Source: Hydrogenovibrio halophilus DSM 15072
GTDB lineage: Bacteria > Pseudomonadota > Gammaproteobacteria > Thiomicrospirales > Thiomicrospiraceae
Assembly: GCF_000384235.1 (NCBI RefSeq)
Contig: NZ_KB913033.1
Span: 875,164 to 939,163 of the forward strand
DNA: 64,000 nt
Direction of reading: 5' to 3'
Positions 1-8,231 of this stretch are shown piece after piece. Position 1 is the stretch's first letter, and each line of letters starts with the position of its first letter. Under the pieces are notes generated by a model. That model saw only the letters and a list, made by a program, of their open reading frames with translations. It made no database searches and had not been told where the DNA came from. The translations under genes were made by a program, and so were the position numbers.

Positions 1-2
1 GT

Positions 3-692
3 TCGGGCTTTCTGGGCGGCATGGCCGGCTGTGCGATGATCGGCCAGTCGATCATCAACGTCAAATCCGGTGGGCGCGGACGCTTGTCCACCTTCTCCGC
101 AGGCCTGTTTCTGCTGATCATGGTGGTGTTTGTGGCCGACTATCTGTCGGTGGTGCCCATGGCCGCATTGGTCGCGGTGATGATCATGGTGTCCATTGGG
201 ACCTTTAACTGGCACTCGCTGGCCGAAATCAAAACCAACCCGCCCAGCGCCACCATCGTGATGCTGGCCACCGTGATCGTCACCGTCTGGACCCACAACC
301 TGGCGTTCGGCGTGATCACCGGCGTGGTATTGGCCGCCTTGTTCCTGGCCGGACGTCTGCGCGAATTCATGACGGTGCAGAACCACTTTGACGACGCCAC
401 CGGCACCCGCACCTACACGGTGATCGGTCAGGTGTTCTTCAACTCGTCCGATAAGTTCATAAGTTATTTTGATTTTAAAGAGGCTGTGGACAAGGTTATT
501 ATCGACGTCCATCGTGCCCATTTCTGGGACATCAGCGCCATTTATGCGCTGGACAAAGTGGTCATCAAACTCAAACGCGAAGGGGCGGATGTGGACATCA
601 TCGGACTCAATGAAGCCAGTGAGACGCTGGTAGACAAATACGCCGTACACGACAAACCCGAACACATCGAAAAAGTCATGGGAGGTCACTGA
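3..692 (+). CDS. SulP-family anion transporter, C-terminal part (truncated by window edge)
   Basis: The reading frame is open at the left edge, so only the C-terminal part is present. It begins with the conserved SulP segment containing GGMAGCAMIGQS, followed by several hydrophobic segments over roughly the first 120 residues. The last 90 or so residues are soluble and look like a STAS domain, including the DVHRAHFWDISA stretch. SulP proteins carry sulfate, bicarbonate or other anions across the inner membrane. In an autotrophic sulfur oxidiser bicarbonate uptake is a reasonable alternative to sulfate, but nothing visible here decides the substrate. Its stop codon overlaps the start of the stress-protein gene that follows, so the two are probably one operon. 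Confidence 0.9.
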   Translation, partial: SGFLGGMAGCAMIGQSIINVKSGGRGRLSTFSAGLFLLIMVVFVADYLSVVPMAALVAVMIMVSIGTFNWHSLAEIKTNPPSATIVMLATVIVTVWTHNLAFGVITGVVLAALFLAGRLREFMTVQNHFDDATGTRTYTVIGQVFFNSSDKFISYFDFKEAVDKVIIDVHRAHFWDISAIYALDKVVIKLKREGADVDIIGLNEASETLVDKYAVHDKPEHIEKVMGGH

Positions 693-1558
693 TGCAAGCC
701 TTGGAACAAAAATGGGTCCTGTCCTGCATTGATGGTTCCTACATCAGTGATGCCGTGGCCGACTATTCGGCCTGGATCGCGGGTCGTGTCAACTCGCCGC
801 TGGAACTGGTTCACAGCATTGAACATTCGATGCTGCTGGAACACACCAACCGTTCCGGCAACCTCACGCCCAATATGCGTGAGCATCTGTCCAAAACCCT
901 GGCCGAAGACGAGCAGAAAGAAAGTAAAGCGCTGATTGCCGCCGGCAAGGAAATGCTGGCAAAAGCCAAAGCCCGCATTGACGGTCAGGCCCTGAAAGAA
1001 GTGATCACCCGTCAGCGTCACGGCGGCGTGGCCGAAGCGATCAAGGATCTGGAAGACGAAATCCGGGTACTGGTGATCGGCGTGCGCGGTGAAGACCACG
1101 AACAGGACGAAAACCACATCGGTGCCCAGATCGAAGAAACCATTCGCAGCCTGCACCGCCCGATCTTCATCGTCAACGGCGACTTCAAGGAACCCAAGTC
1201 ATTGATGCTGGCCTACAACCGCTCCGAAGGCGCGGACAAGGCGCTGAAAATGGTGGCGGAAAGCCCGCTTTACAAAGGCATGGACGTGCATGTGGTCACG
1301 GCGGGCGACAAGCCGTCAGAGGCCAGATCGCTGCTGGACAAGGCCGGTGAAACCCTCAAAGCCGCGGGCATTGAGCCGACTCTGGCCCATGTCGAAGGCG
1401 ACGCCCAACAGGCCTTGCTGGATTACCAGAACCAGCACGATCTGGACATGACCGTCATGGGCGCGTTCAATCATGGCAAACTGCGCAGTCTGTTTTTCGG
1501 CAGCTTCACCCTGAAAATGCTGGCCAACAACCGCAAACCACTGATCCTGATCCGCTAA
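692..1558 (+). CDS. Universal stress protein with two UspA domains
   Basis: The 288-residue length fits two tandem UspA domains of about 140 residues. The first starts with the strand WVLSCIDGS; the second starts near residue 170 and ends with the typical segment VMGAFNHGKLRSLFFGSFT, which matches the nucleotide-binding G-x-x-G-x(9)-G-S/T pattern. The start ATG overlaps the upstream TGA by one base (TGATG) and a GGAGGT ribosome-binding site lies just before it. It is probably a cytoplasmic ATP-binding stress or regulatory protein translationally coupled to the SulP transporter. Usp proteins next to SulP transporters may tune transport, but that is inference. Confidence 0.88.
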   Translation: MQALEQKWVLSCIDGSYISDAVADYSAWIAGRVNSPLELVHSIEHSMLLEHTNRSGNLTPNMREHLSKTLAEDEQKESKALIAAGKEMLAKAKARIDGQALKEVITRQRHGGVAEAIKDLEDEIRVLVIGVRGEDHEQDENHIGAQIEETIRSLHRPIFIVNGDFKEPKSLMLAYNRSEGADKALKMVAESPLYKGMDVHVVTAGDKPSEARSLLDKAGETLKAAGIEPTLAHVEGDAQQALLDYQNQHDLDMTVMGAFNHGKLRSLFFGSFTLKMLANNRKPLILIR

Positions 1559-1583
1559 GATCGGATCGCCAATAAGCCCATGC

Positions 1584-1609
1584 AAAAACCACCAGGCCTG
1601 GTGGTTTTT
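1584..1609. terminator. Bidirectional intrinsic terminator built around the palindrome
   Basis: AAAAACC, then ACCAGGCCTGGT, then GGTTTTT form a perfect 26-bp inverted repeat with A and T tracts on the two sides. It lies between the convergent stress-protein and acyltransferase genes, so it can end transcripts in both directions. Confidence 0.75.
1591..1602. repeat. ACCAGGCCTGGT palindrome, copy 1
   Basis: Exact 12-bp palindrome, intergenic, at the centre of the terminator between two convergent genes. Confidence 0.95.
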
Positions 1610-1643
1610 TTGTCTCTGAAAGGCGACTTAAGATGGTTTGGGT

Positions 1644-2543
1644 TTATGATTTGGATTTATAAGGGTTGGCGACACCGGCTGGCGGGTGTTTGTAGCGTTT
1701 GTAGCTCCATTGATATTGCGCCGGAAATTGGCGCACGAGCGTTTCCACCGTCTGGTTCAGTGCCGTGGCCGCTTCCTGTGATTCCGCGCTGGCAATGGGG
1801 GTCTCAACCGGTTGCACATGCAACACATAACCCTGCCCCTTGGGCAGACGCTCGGCCAGAATGGTCACCGCGGCGCAATCGGTTTTCGAGGCCAGTTTCG
1901 ACACCAGCAGCATGGTCCGCGCCGGATGCCCGAAAAACGGCGCATGGACACTGCCGCGTTTGCCAGGGTCCTGATCGGGCAGAATCCCGACCAGTTCGTT
2001 GCGGTCCAGAGCCTGACGCAAACCACGCACCCCCTTGATGTCTGTGGGCAACAATCTGGCTCCGGTACGCTGACGCACTGTCAACATAAACGGCTCCAGC
2101 GCCGGCAGATTGGGCGGACGATACAAGGTCGTCATCGGATAATACTGCGCCATGTACAGCCCGGCCACTTCCCAGGCTCCGATGTGAGGGGACAGCATCA
2201 TCACACCCCGCCCCTGTGCAAACGCCGCCTGCAAATGGGCTTCGCCTTCCACCCGCTGAACTCTGGCCAGCACCTTCTCCACCGGCCAGCACCAGATCGG
2301 ACCCAGTTCGGTCGCGGTTTTGCCCAGCTCCACCAGGCTCTGCTTCAACAGCGTCCGTTTCTGCTCAGCGTCCTTATCGGGAAAAGCGGTGTCGATATTG
2401 ATGCGGGAAACCCGTTTGACCGGGTTGGGCAGCCACCACAGCGCCCATCCCAAAGCGGTGCCCAGCGCATGATTGGCACGCAGAGGCAACCAGGACAGCG
2501 TTCTGAGCAGACCACGGACCAGAGCGGCCTTGAACTTATCCAT
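1644..2543 (-). CDS. Lipid A biosynthesis lauroyl/myristoyl acyltransferase (LpxL/HtrB family)
   Basis: The 299-residue protein has an N-terminal hydrophobic anchor around residues 20-40 and the family catalytic H-x4-D/E motif (His120 and Glu125 in PHIGAWE). The later conserved segments GILPDQDPGKRGSVHAPFFG and QYQWSYKRYK are typical of late acyltransferases of lipid A synthesis, which move an acyl chain from acyl-ACP to Kdo-lipid IVA at the inner membrane. The start overlaps the end of ttcA by eight bases, so both are read from one transcript. LpxL and LpxM cannot be told apart by eye. Confidence 0.9.
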   Translation of the reverse strand: MDKFKAALVRGLLRTLSWLPLRANHALGTALGWALWWLPNPVKRVSRINIDTAFPDKDAEQKRTLLKQSLVELGKTATELGPIWCWPVEKVLARVQRVEGEAHLQAAFAQGRGVMMLSPHIGAWEVAGLYMAQYYPMTTLYRPPNLPALEPFMLTVRQRTGARLLPTDIKGVRGLRQALDRNELVGILPDQDPGKRGSVHAPFFGHPARTMLLVSKLASKTDCAAVTILAERLPKGQGYVLHVQPVETPIASAESQEAATALNQTVETLVRQFPAQYQWSYKRYKHPPAGVANPYKSKS

Positions 2544-3369
2544 CGGATTCGGTCGCGTTCAGTTGTGCCTGACCGGCATGGTTGTCATCGCCAATCAGCG
2601 GCTGCATCGCCCGCCACAGATTGGCGTACAGATGTTTGTTGTGCTGCTCTTCGTTCAGCAACAGTTGTTTCATCCGTTCCCGCTCCTGGGGCTTGTCATA
2701 GCAGGCCGGGCAATTGTCCTGAATCACCGGCAGGCCCGCCGTTTCGGCAAAATCCCGGCACTGATTCTCACGCACCCGCACCAGCGGGCGGATAATGCGG
2801 ATGTCCTCGTCGTTGTTCAGATAGTGCGCCTTCATGGTGCGCAACTCCCCGGCATTGAACGCCGAAATCATCAGACTTTCCGCCAGATCGTCCAGATGCT
2901 GGGCCAGCGCCAGCACGTTGTAGCCTTCGCGCCGACAGACGGTATAAAGCTTGCCGCGCTTCTGCCGCGCACAAAAACTGCAAAACGAATTGCCTTTCAT
3001 GTACTGGTCGGCCAGCGCCACCATGTCTTCGGCTTCATAAAAAAACGGAATCTCCAGCTCGCCCAGCCAGTCTTTCAGTGGCGTGGGGTCGAATCCCGGA
3101 ATTTCCGGGTCGATGGTGCAGGCCGCCAGCTCGAACTTGACCGGGGAGTGACGTTGCAGATGGCGCAACACCATCAGCAGGGAAAGGGAGTCTTTGCCGC
3201 CGGACAAACCGAGCAATATCCGGTCGCCTTCGCGAATCATGCTGTATTGCGCCAGCGCGCGTCCCACCGGCTTCAGAATGGCCTTGGGCGGACGGTAATG
3301 GCTTGGCAGGGCTTTGACAACGGCATCGACAGACATAAGCAACGCTTTCGGCTCTTGGATAAAAGCCAT
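2536..3369 (-). CDS. ttcA: tRNA 2-thiocytidine(32) synthetase TtcA
   Basis: The PP-loop ATP-pyrophosphatase motif SGGKDS is at residues 56-61, and the iron-sulfur cluster cysteines are in CSFC (130-133) and CPAC (220-223), as in TtcA. The enzyme thiolates cytidine 32 of certain tRNAs in the cytoplasm. The chosen ATG gives a 277-residue protein close to the family norm; a second ATG at 3336 is possible and a longer upstream extension is not family-like. The gene is divergent from the PAS/GGDEF/EAL gene and overlaps the acyltransferase downstream. Confidence 0.93.
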   Translation of the reverse strand: MAFIQEPKALLMSVDAVVKALPSHYRPPKAILKPVGRALAQYSMIREGDRILLGLSGGKDSLSLLMVLRHLQRHSPVKFELAACTIDPEIPGFDPTPLKDWLGELEIPFFYEAEDMVALADQYMKGNSFCSFCARQKRGKLYTVCRREGYNVLALAQHLDDLAESLMISAFNAGELRTMKAHYLNNDEDIRIIRPLVRVRENQCRDFAETAGLPVIQDNCPACYDKPQERERMKQLLLNEEQHNKHLYANLWRAMQPLIGDDNHAGQAQLNATESDG

Positions 3370-3497
3370 TATTCTACACCTTCCATGGGGCTTTATCACG
3401 CCCAAACCATGCGCCCAACCCCATTGAATCATAGACGAATCGACCGAATTCCATAGGCATAAAACTTTACATTTACAGGGTTTTTGCTTACCATTTA

Positions 3498-5519
3498 ATG
3501 TCACTCTCCAAGCTGAATTTTATGACCCAGCCATTCGAAACCTACCTCAACAAAGCCCCGTTCGCGTTTATGCGCTGGGAAAATCGCCCCGGCTGGCCGG
3601 TGATTTATGCTTCCACGCCGATTCAGGCGCTGCTTGGGTATGCGCCAGAGCGTTTTTGCAATGGCGATCTGAGCTACGCCGAACTGGTGCACCCGGATGA
3701 CCGGGACCGGGTCGACAAGGAAGTCGCCCATGCACTGGACAACGGTTCCAGCGAATTCGAGCACCGTCCCTATCGGCTTCAGAACAAACAGGGCGACTGG
3801 ATATGGGTCAAGGACACCACCGAAATCATCCGCGACGAACAGGGGCAGGCGGTCGAATTTTACGGCTTCCTTCAGGACTGGACCGACCTGATCAGCTACA
3901 AAAAACAGGCGCAGAAAGCCCAGCTGATCAACCGCCAGATCAATCAGGCGCTGGACGAAAGCAATCTGGTGTCGCGTTCGGACGCCGCCGGGCGCATCAC
4001 TTACGTCAACGACCATCTGCTGGCGCTGACCGGCTACACCCGCAAGGAACTCATTGGCCAGCCCCACAGTATCCTGCGCCACCCCGACACCCCCAGAGCC
4101 ACGTTCCAGGATATGTGGCAAACCATTCAGAACGGGCAGACATGGAAAGGCACCCTCAAAAACCGCAAGAAAAGCGGGGATGCCTATTGGGTGGAAATGA
4201 CGCTGCTGCCACTGTTCGACGAAAACGGCCAGTTTGCCGAATACCTGGCAATTCGCCACGAAGTGACCGAACTGGTGCGCAAACAGATGGCGCTCAACAA
4301 CGCCCTGACCACTTCACGACTGCTGAACATTCCCAATCGTCTGGCCCTGATCGAGGCGATTGAAGAAGCCGACAAACCGGTGCTGGCCATGCTGGATCTG
4401 GACAACTTCCGTCAGATCAATGAATATTTCGGACACAGCTTCGGCGACCAGCTCCTGATCCACTTCATGCTGCACGTGTTCTACTACAAACCGCTGGAAT
4501 ACCGGCTGTTTCATCTGGGCTCGGACCAGCTGGTTTTGCTGGCCGAAAACGTGCATGCGACCGAATTCAGTCACAACCTGCAGCAACTGCGCGAAAACCT
4601 GAACGAAAAGCGCTACTGCATCCGCAATCAGGAAATCATGACAAACCCCACGCTGGCGTTGTCCTTCGAGCCCAAAGACAACCTGTTGCGCTCACTGGAA
4701 ATCGCCATGCGTTATGCCAAGCGCCACCACCACAACCAGATCACCTATGCCAGTGAAATTGATCAGCCGGAACAACGCGCGCAGAATCTGAAATGGTCGG
4801 CCAAACTGAACCAGGCGTTGCAGGACGATCGCATTACCGTGCATTTCCAGCCGATCTACAACTACCAGAGCCAGCGCATTGAACGCCATGAATGTCTGGT
4901 GCGCCTGATCGACACCGACCAGACGGTGGTGTCGCCGTTTTATTTTCTGGACGTGTCCAAGCGCACCAAAAAGTATTACCAATTGTCGCGGCGCGTGGCC
5001 AGCAAAGCGTTTGAGCAGTTTGAAGCATGCGGGTTGCCGTTTTCCATCAACATTTCGTCATTGGACATGACCCGGCCCAGCTACGCCAAACACCTGCTGC
5101 ATCTGCTCGACAGCTGTTCCGCGCCCGAGAACGTCACCCTGGAAATTCTGGAATCGGAAGACATCACCGACTTTGCGGCGGTACACCGCTTTATTGAAAA
5201 AGTCCGGCAAAGGGGCTGTCAGATTGCGATCGACGATTTCGGGGCCGGCTACGCCAACTACCATCACCTGCTGAGTCTGGACGCCGACTACATCAAAATC
5301 GACGGTTCCTTGATCAAAGGCCTGGCCGACAACCAGGATGCCTACGACATCGTCGAATCCATTGTCAGTTTTGCCCGCAAGCGTGGCATTGCCACCATTG
5401 CCGAATTTGTCAGCGACCAGCGCATTTTCGACTGCGTTAGAGAACTGAACATTGACTTCGCCCAGGGCTTTTACATCGGCGCGCCCCAGGCAGAGCCGCA
5501 ACGCGAATTCACGCCCTGA
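3498..5519 (+). CDS. PAS-PAS-GGDEF-EAL protein, probable c-di-GMP phosphodiesterase
   Basis: Two PAS domains lie at about residues 15-135 and 150-265. A GGDEF-like domain (about 275-430) has GSDQL at the active-site position, so it is probably not a cyclase and may bind GTP as a regulatory site. The EAL domain (about 440-670) has ECLVRL at the EALVR position but keeps the metal and catalytic residues elsewhere: NIS, the Glu of LEILES, DDFGAGY, KIDGSLIK and QGFYIG. It therefore looks able to hydrolyse c-di-GMP. No membrane segment is visible, so the PAS domains probably sense a cytoplasmic cue. An alternative start lies at 3522. It meets hmuV tail to tail with one base between. Confidence 0.88.
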   Translation: MSLSKLNFMTQPFETYLNKAPFAFMRWENRPGWPVIYASTPIQALLGYAPERFCNGDLSYAELVHPDDRDRVDKEVAHALDNGSSEFEHRPYRLQNKQGDWIWVKDTTEIIRDEQGQAVEFYGFLQDWTDLISYKKQAQKAQLINRQINQALDESNLVSRSDAAGRITYVNDHLLALTGYTRKELIGQPHSILRHPDTPRATFQDMWQTIQNGQTWKGTLKNRKKSGDAYWVEMTLLPLFDENGQFAEYLAIRHEVTELVRKQMALNNALTTSRLLNIPNRLALIEAIEEADKPVLAMLDLDNFRQINEYFGHSFGDQLLIHFMLHVFYYKPLEYRLFHLGSDQLVLLAENVHATEFSHNLQQLRENLNEKRYCIRNQEIMTNPTLALSFEPKDNLLRSLEIAMRYAKRHHHNQITYASEIDQPEQRAQNLKWSAKLNQALQDDRITVHFQPIYNYQSQRIERHECLVRLIDTDQTVVSPFYFLDVSKRTKKYYQLSRRVASKAFEQFEACGLPFSINISSLDMTRPSYAKHLLHLLDSCSAPENVTLEILESEDITDFAAVHRFIEKVRQRGCQIAIDDFGAGYANYHHLLSLDADYIKIDGSLIKGLADNQDAYDIVESIVSFARKRGIATIAEFVSDQRIFDCVRELNIDFAQGFYIGAPQAEPQREFTP

Positions 5520-5520
5520 C

Positions 5521-6327
5521 TCAATCGCCCGGCACCACCAACGGCCAACCGCTCGGATGGGTCAGCACCGTCAGCGGACACTGATACACTGCCTGCAACG
5601 TGGCCGCTTTCAGAACCTCTGACGGCGCGCCTTCTGCCCTGACTTCGCCCTGATCCAGCAACAGCAGCCGATCGGCGTATTGCGCCGCCAGTTGCAGATC
5701 GTGCAACACCATCACCACCGCTGCATTGGCGTCCCGACAGGCGGCCTGAAACGTCTGCAGGCATTGACGCTGATAGCGCATGTCCAGATGCGCCAGCGGT
5801 TCGTCCAGAATCACCAGGCCTGGTTGTTTTGTCGACAACTGCCCCTGCTGAAACTGCAGCCAGACCCGGGCCAACTGGGCGCGCTGCTGTTCGCCGCCGG
5901 ACAGGGTCGGATAGACCCGCTCGGCCAATTCCGACAGCGCGAACCTGGTCAGAGCGTCGCTCAGCAACGCTTGCGCGTCCGCGGCTTTGGGCCAGAGCAA
6001 GCCCATCGCCACCACCTCACGCACGGTAAAGGGAAACGTCAATTCGGTGCGCTGCGGCAACACCGCCCGCACCTGCGCCAGCGCTTCCGGCGACCAGTCT
6101 GCCAATGGCCGATCCCGCAGACGAATCTCACCGCTGTCTGGTGCAGGGTCCCCGCTCAGGCATTCCAGCAGGGTCGATTTGCCTGCGCCATTGGGACCGA
6201 TCACCGCCAGACATTCCCCCGGCTTCAGGGTCAAGTCCACGCCGCTCAGGCGAAGCTTTCCGCCCAGACGCACCGACAGCGCCTGCGTTTGCATGAGATG
6301 ATTATGAATTGGGTGCGTCTCAGGCAT
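5521..6327 (-). CDS. hmuV: Haem/iron-chelate ABC transporter ATP-binding protein (HmuV-like)
   Basis: The ATPase has a Walker A motif (GPNGAGKST), signature LSGGEQQRAQLARV, and Walker B (LVILDEPLAHLD) followed by the H-loop VLHDL. Overall similarity is to haemin importer ATPases. It overlaps the permease gene by eight bases and has a GGGAGG ribosome-binding site. With a HugZ-like haem utilisation gene just upstream and divergent, haem is the likely cargo; cobalamin or siderophore transport is the main alternative. A copy of the genome-wide palindrome lies just before Walker B and is translated as Pro-Gly-Leu-Val. Confidence 0.85.
   Translation of the reverse strand: MPETHPIHNHLMQTQALSVRLGGKLRLSGVDLTLKPGECLAVIGPNGAGKSTLLECLSGDPAPDSGEIRLRDRPLADWSPEALAQVRAVLPQRTELTFPFTVREVVAMGLLWPKAADAQALLSDALTRFALSELAERVYPTLSGGEQQRAQLARVWLQFQQGQLSTKQPGLVILDEPLAHLDMRYQRQCLQTFQAACRDANAAVVMVLHDLQLAAQYADRLLLLDQGEVRAEGAPSEVLKAATLQAVYQCPLTVLTHPSGWPLVVPGD
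5813..5824. repeat. ACCAGGCCTGGT palindrome, copy 2 (inside hmuV)
   Basis: Exact copy inside hmuV, read in the gene as Pro-Gly-Leu-Val directly before the Walker B strand. Confidence 0.95.
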
Positions 6328-7369
6328 GCGGCCCTCCCAGCAGTCCGCCGCGCAAATGCCGCCACAACAGCCACAGGAAAAACGGCCCGCCGACCGCGGC
6401 CATGATAATGCCCAACGGCAATTCCGCCGGGGCGGCCAGCCCTCTGGCCAGCGTATCGGCCACCACCACCAGACACGCGCCCATCAGCGCACTGGCAGGC
6501 AAAAGCCAGCGATGGTCCGGGCCAATCAGCAACCGCACCAGATGCGGCGCCACCAGCCCCACAAACCCGATCACGCCGCTGACCGACACCGCCGCGCCCA
6601 CGCCCAGCGCGGTCCATAAAACCACCGCGCGCTTCATCGCCGGCAACGACAGGCCCAGATGGGTCACCACCCGGTCCCCCATCAAAAACAGATTCAAGGC
6701 ACGGGCGTAACTCATCAGCCCCAGCAACGCGCCGATCAGCACCGGCAGCAGCAGCCCCACCTGCGCCCAGTCCGCCTGACTGAGCGATCCCAGCGTCCAG
6801 TAGGTGAGCTGACGCAATGCCTGATCCGAGGCCAGATAACTCATCAGCCCCATTCCGGCCCCCGCCATCGCATTGACCGCGACCCCGGCCAGCAGCATCA
6901 CCCCGATGTCGGTGCGACCGTAGCGGCTGGCAAAACGGTAAATGAACCAGGTGACCGCCACCCCGCCCAGAAACCCGGCCAGCGGACGCAACCAGAATGC
7001 GTTTTCGGGCACAAACGCCAGCGAACTGCCCAGCACAATCACCATCACCGACGCCAGCGCCGCCCCGCTGGACACGCCGATCAACGCCGGGTCCGCCAGC
7101 GGGTTGCGAAACAGCCCCTGCATCGCCGCGCCGCACAGCCCCAGAATCGCCCCGACCAGCGCCGCCAGCAACAATCTGGGCAGGCGCAACTCCCACACCA
7201 CCTGAGTGGCCACGCCCGTCGCCCCGGGCGAATGCAACGCCTGCCACCATTCGGCCCACGACAGCGAATAAACGCCCTGACGCAACGCCCAGATCGCACA
7301 CAGCACCAGCGTCAGCCACAACAGGCCCAGCAGCGCAGGGCGGCCAATTGGCTGGTTCATCGTGCCCAT
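6320..7369 (-). CDS. hmuU: Haem/iron-chelate ABC transporter permease (HmuU/BtuC family)
   Basis: The 349-residue, very hydrophobic protein has about ten membrane segments and FecCD-family landmarks: LRLPRLLLAALVGA near the N terminus, GLFRNPLADPALIGVSSGA, and the coupling segment GFVGLVAPHLVRLLIGPDHR near residue 270. It forms the inner-membrane channel for the HmuV ATPase encoded by the overlapping downstream gene. No periplasmic binding protein (HmuT) or TonB receptor gene lies next to it in this window. The alternative start at 7360 would remove three residues. Confidence 0.87.
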   Translation of the reverse strand: MGTMNQPIGRPALLGLLWLTLVLCAIWALRQGVYSLSWAEWWQALHSPGATGVATQVVWELRLPRLLLAALVGAILGLCGAAMQGLFRNPLADPALIGVSSGAALASVMVIVLGSSLAFVPENAFWLRPLAGFLGGVAVTWFIYRFASRYGRTDIGVMLLAGVAVNAMAGAGMGLMSYLASDQALRQLTYWTLGSLSQADWAQVGLLLPVLIGALLGLMSYARALNLFLMGDRVVTHLGLSLPAMKRAVVLWTALGVGAAVSVSGVIGFVGLVAPHLVRLLIGPDHRWLLPASALMGACLVVVADTLARGLAAPAELPLGIIMAAVGGPFFLWLLWRHLRGGLLGGPHA

Positions 7370-7469
7370 CCGTTGAATTCAGTATTTGAGGTTCGCTTCA
7401 TAGACCGCTATCATAAGGAGTCCTTCGCACGAGATCAAACACGGATAAAAAGACCCATAAGGGAAGACC

Positions 7470-7982
7470 ATGACGCAGGATCCCGAAAACAGTGCGCTCC
7501 TCAAGGAGTGTCAGAGCTTCATGCAGCAACACCGCACCGCTGTGTTGGCCACCACCGATCCACAGGGCGTGCCCGAAGCCAGCTACGCCCCCTTTATCAG
7601 CGACCGCAACCGTTTTTGCCTCTATCTGTCGGAACTGGCGCAACACACCCGCAATCTGCTGGCCGGTTCTCAGGCCAGCCTGCTGCTGATCGAGCCCGAA
7701 ACCGACGACAACCGCTTCACCCGGCGGCGGGTCACCGTACAGACCAATGTGGCAGAAATCGAACGGCATTCGCCGGAATGGGAAGCAGTGATGGAAAGCA
7801 TGCAGGCGCAACTGGGCGAGACCGTGGCCATGCTCAAAACGCTGGACGACTTTCACCTGTTTGCGCTGACGCCAATGCGCGGGCGCTTTGTCAAAGGCTT
7901 CGCTCAGGCATTCGATCTGGAAGGCGAAACCCTGTCCACCCTGACCCACATCCGCGGCCCCGGCCACCGCAAGGAAGCGTAA
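7470..7982 (+). CDS. HugZ/HutZ-family haem utilisation protein (FMN-binding split-barrel fold)
   Basis: This 170-residue protein belongs to the pyridoxamine-phosphate-oxidase-like split-barrel group: RTAVLATTDPQGVPEASYAPF is the first strand pair. The C-terminal segment RGRFVKGFAQAFDL is typical of HugZ/HutZ proteins that bind haem and help release its iron. It is divergent from hmuUV with 100 bp between, a layout usual for haem-use loci. A ribosome-binding site AGGGAAG precedes the ATG. No clear Fur box was found by eye. Confidence 0.8.
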   Translation: MTQDPENSALLKECQSFMQQHRTAVLATTDPQGVPEASYAPFISDRNRFCLYLSELAQHTRNLLAGSQASLLLIEPETDDNRFTRRRVTVQTNVAEIERHSPEWEAVMESMQAQLGETVAMLKTLDDFHLFALTPMRGRFVKGFAQAFDLEGETLSTLTHIRGPGHRKEA

Positions 7983-8010
7983 TACCACATACGATACGGG
8001 GCACCAATCA

Positions 8011-8040
8011 CGTCATTCCTGCGAAAGCAGGCATCTTTCA
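8011..8040. repeat. REP-like short hairpin repeat (GTCATTCCTGCGAAAGCAGG type)
   Basis: CCTGCgaaaGCAGG forms a five-base-pair stem inside a CGTCATTCC...CATCTTTC context. Sequences of this type occur as dispersed hairpin repeats in many bacterial genomes. It sits after the stop codon of the HugZ-like gene. Confidence 0.6.
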
Positions 8041-8086
8041 ATGATTCAGAAGCCGATTCGATAACCCAGTCATCGTGACCCAACAT

Positions 8087-8181
8087 TTTGTCATCCCGAC
8101 CGAAGCGGAGGGATCTTTATCGACCCTCTCGGTATCACAGCCAGCCTGGAAATATCCTTCGGCTGCGCTCAGGATGACAAG
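8087..8181. repeat. Paired inverted REP-like repeats (TTGTCATCC...GGATGACAAG)
   Basis: Two arms of about 31 bases, at about 8087-8118 and 8151-8181, are imperfect reverse complements (TTGTCATCCCGACCGAAGCG against the complement of TCCTTCGGCTGCGCTCAGGA). About 32 bases separate them. The motif resembles the widespread 'TCATCCTGAGCGCAGCGAAGGATC' class of bacterial palindromic repeats arranged as a BIME-like pair. The space holds no gene. Confidence 0.6.
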
Positions 8182-8198
8182 ACTTGACCACCTTTTTC

Positions 8199-8210
8199 AC
8201 CAGGCCTGGT
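8199..8210. repeat. ACCAGGCCTGGT palindrome, copy 3
   Basis: Exact copy between convergent genes. The flanks CCTTTTTC and CAAAAAGG extend it into a near-perfect 28-bp inverted repeat (8191-8218) that could end transcription both ways. Confidence 0.95.
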
Positions 8211-8231
8211 CAAAAAGGCCATTCCAAGCGG

